A stretch of DNA of 64,000 nt, from NCBI GenBank assembly GCA_008921705.1, contig VFFE01007488.1, positions 2,027,237-2,091,236 of the forward strand, given 5' to 3'. This document shows, one piece after another, positions 58,681 through 64,000 of the stretch (position 1 is its first letter; every line of letters starts with the position of its first letter). A program made the position numbers and the translations under genes. The notes below the pieces were generated by a model. That model did not search any database, was not told the origin of the DNA, and saw only the letters and a program-made list of their open reading frames with translations. Source of the DNA: Burhinus oedicnemus (taxonomy: Eukaryota > Chordata > Aves > Charadriiformes > Burhinidae).

Positions 58681-60177
58681 CTGGAGGAGCGCACCAAATG
58701 AGATGAGCAGGGACCGAGTGAGAGCCAGGCTGGTGGATGTGGCTCCGGACTGCCTGACCTGGTTTGCCTCAGCCTGGGAGGGCAGCTCTGGTGTGCTTTC
58801 TGAGGGACCTGACTCACTCCTGAACTGTTACCACCATCTTGCTAAGTCTGTGCCCAGAAACCATAATGAAACACACCCACTCTTTTAAGTAACTGTATAA
58901 AATACAGTTAGCTATCTGTATGCTAGTATATACAGCTCTTGGTTTAAAAAAAACTTACTCAAATGAAGTTTGAGCCTTATCCCATCAGGCAGCTGCAATT
59001 TTTCCATTACAATACAAATATAGTTCATTTAAGAGTCAAAAGTGAAACGCTGTAATCTTCAAGCGGCAGACAAAACCAGAAGTTTCAGAGGTTTTGAAGC
59101 ACGCTAGTCACATTTACAATACAAGCTGGAAGAAGAATGCAAAGGAAAGACACAAACCATTATGCAAACTTCAATAAAAATGTTTTACAGTTGAGCTGCC
59201 ACATGATTCTGTGAATTATGAAGAAAATCTGCCTAATTCCATTCACTAGTCATTTACCTGCTTTTCTGGATAAACATCAACTCATACGAAACACCCAGAA
59301 AGACAAAAATTGATCAGTACTTTTTTAAGCGTCTGATCACTATTGATAGATATCTGACCACCAACGAAACCTGTCTTCTCTAGTTATTTTCGTAAGTTCA
59401 CAGTTGGAAGGACTTGCACAGCGAAAGTATCTGCATCATTTCTTATGTGAAAAACCAGTAAGTACAGAAACTTGCTGTTGAGATCTGAGGCACTGCTGCA
59501 GTAAGCACCACAGTTTGGAGTCTCATTTTAAAATACATGCTAAGAGAATAAAAATTTCTCTCCAAACACTGCACATCTATCACCAGTTGATGATATACAC
59601 ACATATATATCAAAATCTAATTCAAAAACCACCTCATGTGTTGTTTTTCCCATTCATTTAGTACCAGAAACTAAAAAGAAAATGCTAATTAACCAAAACC
59701 AATATTCATCTCCCAGCTACCCTCATATGTAAGGGGGATAAACAGTGTCCTGACACTTGCCCGGAAAAGAGCACTGCTGCAAACAGCTATCTATTCACCC
59801 AAGAGTCATTCTGACACAAAAGCTCTCCTGAGCAAACTCACCACAACACAAACACAACATTTGGGAGAATGCTGCTTCAGTAAGACCAACCAACTTGAAA
59901 AAACTGAAAGGTTAAACCCTGATAAAAAAAATACAAAAATCCATTACAAAATTATACAAAGCTTTGTTTTGTACTGTCCACTCTTGAACTACGGAACATT
60001 ACTCAGAAAACTAAAGGTGAGACTACCCTCTCTAAAGGTAGATGGCATTATCACACACAAAATTAACTGAGTGACAGAAACTACATGTTCAATGCTAAAG
60101 AAAACAACATTAATGACTTCCAAAGAACACAAATGTTAAGAAGGAACAAAGACTAAACTTCTACAGAATCTGATGGC

Positions 60178-60195
60178 GGGCGGGGTGGGGAGGGG
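60178..60195 (+). other. Strong G-quadruplex motif
   Basis: GGG C GGGG T GGGG A GGGGG: four runs of three or more G separated by single-base loops, embedded in AT-rich intron. Single-base loops make this a very stable type on paper. It lies on the strand opposite to SCAF8 transcription, so it would form in DNA rather than in SCAF8 RNA. Confidence 0.8.
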
Positions 60196-60948
60196 GAAGC
60201 GTAACACAACCAGAGACAGTCACAAAGAGTCTGACTGTCCTGGTAAGAGAAACCATTTCCAAACTGTTGGCTCAGTTTTTGAAAGTAGTAGTGTTAAATA
60301 ATCAAGTTAGACATTAAACATTAAATGCAGGCTTCCCACATGACCTTTGGGGAATAATCTTATTTTCCGTTGTGAGAAAAAGCACAGCAAAAGAGAATAC
60401 TTTCAAGTTACTGTAAAAAGTGCCAGTTATTTTTTCAACTCAGCACACTTAATAGCAGTATATATTTGATTGCAATGTCAATGAAAATTTAATGTTCTAT
60501 CAGCTTATTCTAGCAAGCTGTGGACAAGACTCTGAACCCCCTATCTCAAGTATTCTAAATGACTGAACATGCTCAGCTCCAAACACATTGCAAACAATAC
60601 TGGAAACTACAAAATACAAGTGAACATTAATCTTCCCAACCCAATTATAGCTGAAGAAACCACCAGATCAATTTGCAGTAAATCTGGGGGGGGGCGAGGG
60701 GAAGTTGTTTTACCGCTTTCCTGTATGATGATTCCATCCAGCCATGCCCTATCCACATCACCATTTTTATAATCAGGTGGGGGACAATCAATAAACCTTT
60801 GATAGAAGTATGCATGTTTGATTAAACACCAAATATAAATCACAGGAAATCCTTAAAGGGGAGGCTTGAATCTGAATGGCACTTCAGGGAAAAAACGGGT
60901 CCTCAAAGATACACTTCTCACTAAATCCTAATCTGTCTGAATGAATGC

Positions 60949-61529
60949 AATTCTGTGCTGGTTTTGGCTAGGGTAGAGTTAATTTTCTTCATAGGAGCTA
61001 CGTTTTAGATTTGTGCTGGAAACAGTGTTGATAATACAGGCATGGTTTAGTTATTGCTGAGCAGTGCTTACACAGAGTCAAAGCCTTTTCGGCTCCTCAT
61101 ACAGCCCCACCAGTGAGTAGTCTGGGGGTGCACAAGAAGCTGGAGGGGACACAGCCTGGACAGCTGACCCCAACTGACTGAAGGAATATTCTGTACCATA
61201 TGACATCATGCTCAGTATATAAAGCTGGGGGAAGAAGAAGGAAGGAGCTACAGTGTTTTGTCTTCCCAAGTAACCGTTACGCGTGATGGAGCCCTGCCTT
61301 CCTGGAGATGGCTGAACACCTGCCTGCCGATGGGAAGCAGCGAATGAATTCTTTGTTTTGCTTTGCTTGCGTGTGCAGCTTTTGTTTTACCTATTAAACT
61401 GTCTTTATCTCAACCCACGAGTTTTCTCACTTTTACTCTTGTGATTCTCTCCCCCATCCCACCAGCGAGTAGTGAGCAAGCGGCTGCGTGGTGCTTGGTG
61501 GTGGAGCTGGGGTTAACCACAACAAATTC
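60949..61529 (+). repeat. 5-bp target site duplication AATTC flanking the LTR
   Basis: AATTC at 60949-60953 and again at 61525-61529 directly flank an element with TG...CA ends. A 5-bp duplication is expected of ERVL-class integration. Confidence 0.88.
60954..61524 (+). mobile_element. ERVL-like solo LTR, 571 bp, intact
   Basis: It begins TGTGCTGGTTTTGGCTAGGG and ends GGTTAACCACAACA, with a perfect AATTC target duplication. Inside are a TATATAAAG box (about 61195-61203) in U3, a GC-richer leader (GTTACGCGTGATGGAGCCCT) and an ATTAAA signal (61393-61398) before CTGTCTTTATCTCAACCCAC. This is the layout of an avian ERVL LTR that I associate with non-galliform birds. No primer-binding site or retroviral genes adjoin it, so it is a solo LTR formed by recombination between two LTRs. 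The clean duplication implies a fairly young insertion. Confidence 0.88.
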
Positions 61530-63084
61530 TTGCAAGGTAATGATCTTGCAAGGTAAGAATCAGATGCCAGCCAAACGGCCACGTAAGCACATAACAGCTT
61601 ATTAGACAGACAGCACCGAAAGTCTTCAAGACGATCAAAGTAATAGGTAGTTTTAAGGATGGATTTTTGTTCTGGTATTATAAGACTATCTCTATACCTG
61701 TTTTGTTACTGACTGAATTATAAAAATAAATTTTGCTATTTTATAAGTTCTTTTCCTGTACAGAAATGTAAGAGACACAAAGGGTCAAACTTGCATCATA
61801 TCTCCAAAACTATCAGTAATTTCTCCCCGTCTCTTTAGTAGGGTATATAACAGCTAACCAATTCACCTTGAAATCACACCTCAAAAAACATCCCTATCCA
61901 ACTGTGCTTCACTCCTCCAACCTGGCCTTGTGTCACACCAAAACATTCAGCAGCATGACTTACTGCCACAGGAAGGTGAAAAACCCCAGTGTGGTAGCTT
62001 ATATTGCTAACCAGGCCTATTGCTTAACAAGAATGTCAGTTGGAAAATTCTCAGTGGAGGACTTGAGACACAAAGGCTCAGGTGTGCTCGTGTGATCCTA
62101 ACTCATGCCCATTCCCTGGTGAGAGGAAGACCCTGTCATCATATAGCTAACAGATATGCCACATTCCTTTTCCAGTTCCTCCAGAATGTCCTGAAATTGC
62201 ATATACACTCCCTTTTTTATTTACCCTCCATATCCAAAGCCTCAACAAGTCTTGGGATGTTCTTGTCAAACTTCCCCCAGCCCTAGTCAGTTTGGCCATT
62301 TCAAGTGCCAGGAAGAGCAGGAACTTTCACAGCAGAGACCTGGCAACTGTTTCAAGCTCCCTGTCTAATCAGGGCTCTGGGCTGAGCATCACCAAGGAGC
62401 AGCCGCTCCTACTTGGACCCCAACAAGAAGTCATGGTTGCTATCAGGACTGCTTTTCTCTTGTCCCTCTCTGGTTCCCTCTTTTTGAATTTTTTTTATTC
62501 TTAACACCTTTCTACCTTCTCATAATAATTTATTTTTACCTCCTCTTTTTTCTGGTGTTCCCCCCGCCTCCTCCTTTCCTCTCCTCCTTTACTTTGTGCT
62601 AGGGCATGGTAGAAAATGTGTTATTTACTGATGCATACCACTAGTTCAGAGAAAACTAATAGAAGAAGCATTCAATAGACAATGTTTATGGAAGGTAATA
62701 TACAGTTGCCCTTCTAGTGATACTTTCTCTGTATATTATTTTAGTCACCAGCAGCCCACAGGTCAGTGATTCTTAGGCCAGCACTAACTGATCTTTTTCA
62801 TAAAATCTCTGAATTCCCTCCACATAGGGAATTCAAATTTATTTTTCAATACATGTAAATCTTTAGCACGCCCAACATCTTTTGGCAAAGGCCCATAGTT
62901 TAATCAAAATCTGTGCAAAGAAACTCCTTTTTCTTGATTTGAACCTGTGTTCATTAGTGACACTAATTTACCTAGCTTCTGTATTGGAAAAAACAGTGAT
63001 TTACCTCTTCTGTATCCCCAGTATTACAGACCCCTATCTCATCATCTTCCAGTCATCTCTGCTCTAGCCCAAAAAGAGTATTAG

Positions 63085-63950
63085 TATTTAGTAATTTCTC
63101 ATACAGACCTGTTCCATTCCTTCAACTACTCCCTTCTGCCATTCTCTGTACGTGCAGTTCCACCAACATGGTCTTGTGAGGTGCAAACTAGGCTGTACAT
63201 GGGATAAAGAGGTACTGGCAGTATAATGAGTCTCTATTGCTTTCCTAATAATTTCCAGGATTCTGATTGCTATTTTGACTATTGCTGAACTTTTAACAGG
63301 CATTTTCATTTCAGTTGCAAGATCTTATTAATTACTAAATTATATAATTTCAGTGCCCACCACTGCATACATAAAGCAAGGGTTGCGTTTTTCATAAAAT
63401 CTCCCCAGCCTCCATTACCACATTTAACTTGATGAAATTGCCCGGTGCCATCTAAGAGTCAGCACAGCAATGTCCTTTTGCAATCCTTCACGGCTAGCCC
63501 CTCAGTAACAACAACCCGAATACCTTAATACTGACAACAACTTTTTTGCTCCATTATTCTACCCCTTCTCCACAGCATTTACCAATATATTGAAATGCAC
63601 GGATTCCCAGCACAAACTCATATAAGAGTCCATCATGAAAAAAGACAGTTTCTATACATTAACTTTTCCTCCTTCTCCCTTTTTAGCAGTCATCCATCAA
63701 TGTAAGGATGCACTCTGCATAGCAATTCAACCTCTTTTCAAATTTCTGGGGATGGATATTCTCAATTACTTTTTGGAAACCCAAGTAACATCACCTGGTT
63801 CTTCCCTGTCCATGTGCTTTCTAATTCTCTCAAAGAACTCTCATACATACATGATACAGTATTTTCTTTCATAAAAGTCACACCAATTCTTCCTCATTTT
63901 GTCAGTCACCTGTGAATTGTTTCAAACAAATTAAAATTCTACTTACTTCT
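63085..63950 (-). mobile_element. Ancient CR1/L3-like LINE fragment, highly diverged
   Basis: The plus strand shows the reverse complement of old amniote CR1 in the right order: CTCATACAGACCTGTTCCAT; CCATTCTCTGTACGTGCAGT; TTTCCTAATAATTTCCAGGA then TCTGATTGC; ACTTGATGAAATTGCC; TTACCAATATATTGAA; CTTTTTGGAAACCCAAGTAA; CCTGTCCATGTGCTTTC with CTCTCAAAGAACTCTCATAC; and TTTCATAAAAGTCACACC. All correspond to blocks I remember from amniote CR1 but are strongly diverged. It runs close to the right end of the window and is the opposite orientation to the copy at 57890-58680. Confidence 0.7.
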
Positions 63951-64000
63951 CATCACCTCCAATTGAGATTTCTTTTCTGTTCTTACATTGGTTTAAAAAA

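Larger units (their letters stand above)
52694..64000 (-). other. SCAF8: SCAF8 intron 1, 3' part (continues beyond the window)
   Basis: At least 11.3 kb with no exon recognised. It carries most of the mobile-element content: a CR1 (55862-56870), two ancient CR1/L3-like fragments (57890-58680, 63085-63950), a solo LTR (60954-61524) and a G-quadruplex motif (60178-60195). No CpG-rich stretch that could be the SCAF8 promoter is seen, which fits exon 1 being outside. 52694-55860, 58690-60950 and 61525-63080 hold nothing recognisable. Confidence 0.75.

Noticed and set aside
52694..64000. Search for SCAF8 exon 1 (about ten residues from the initiator Met)
   Set aside because: No minus-strand Met-initiated short frame followed by a GT donor and lying in CpG-rich sequence was found, so exon 1 is placed outside the window.
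1..64000. CRISPR arrays, operons, plasmid or phage genes, bacterial toxin systems
   Set aside because: The window is intron-rich vertebrate DNA; no regularly spaced repeats or prokaryotic gene organisation are present.

Overview
The window is vertebrate nuclear DNA, AT-rich and mostly non-coding, and almost certainly from a bird that is not a galliform. Four things point there: CR1 LINEs, one ending in the ATTCTATG-type 3' tail typical of avian CR1; two ERVL-like solo LTRs of a type I associate with non-galliform birds; very decayed CR1/L3-like copies of the old amniote type; and a multi-exon gene whose product closely matches vertebrate SCAF8 (RBM16). The species cannot be named from this sequence.

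The only gene I can support is SCAF8, on the minus strand. Nineteen coding exons, all with GT donors and AG acceptors and all in phase, run from 52693 down to the stop codon at 13918-13920. They encode 1347 residues. The short first coding exon (about 10 residues in other vertebrates) is not seen and should lie beyond 64000, so intron 1 is longer than 11.3 kb. In order the protein has the CTD-interaction domain (CID), a Gln/Ala-rich region, an acidic Gln-rich stretch, an Arg/Ser-Lys block, one RRM, Pro-rich segments, a large array of about 15-residue VSSSSGL repeats, and an Arg/Asp/Pro-rich C-terminus ending in [12 protein letters not shown]8 binds the phosphorylated RNA polymerase II C-terminal domain and, with SCAF4, prevents premature polyadenylation.

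Layout: 1-12940 lies downstream of SCAF8, with no gene recognised. About 12945-13917 is the probable 3' UTR, with two candidate poly(A) signals, two Pumilio-type sites and a stem-loop. 13918-52693 is SCAF8 coding exons and introns. The introns hold an ERVL-like LTR (27850-28276), a 2.3-kb CR1 in antisense (30530-32810), a CR1 3' fragment (35125-35830) and an ancient CR1 3'-end scrap (about 44300-44395). 52694-64000 is SCAF8 intron 1, with a CR1 (55862-56870), two ancient CR1/L3-like fragments (57890-58680 and 63085-63950), a 571-bp solo LTR with a perfect 5-bp target duplication (60954-61524), and a strong G-quadruplex motif (60178-60195).

I saw no undescribed biological system. The most useful leads are the enlarged repeat array in the last SCAF8 exon, the 3'-UTR architecture in which tandem poly(A) sites would include or exclude Pumilio sites, and the pair of related LTRs that differ by most of the U5 region. 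Exon calls rest on reading the sequence against my memory of vertebrate SCAF8, not on an alignment.
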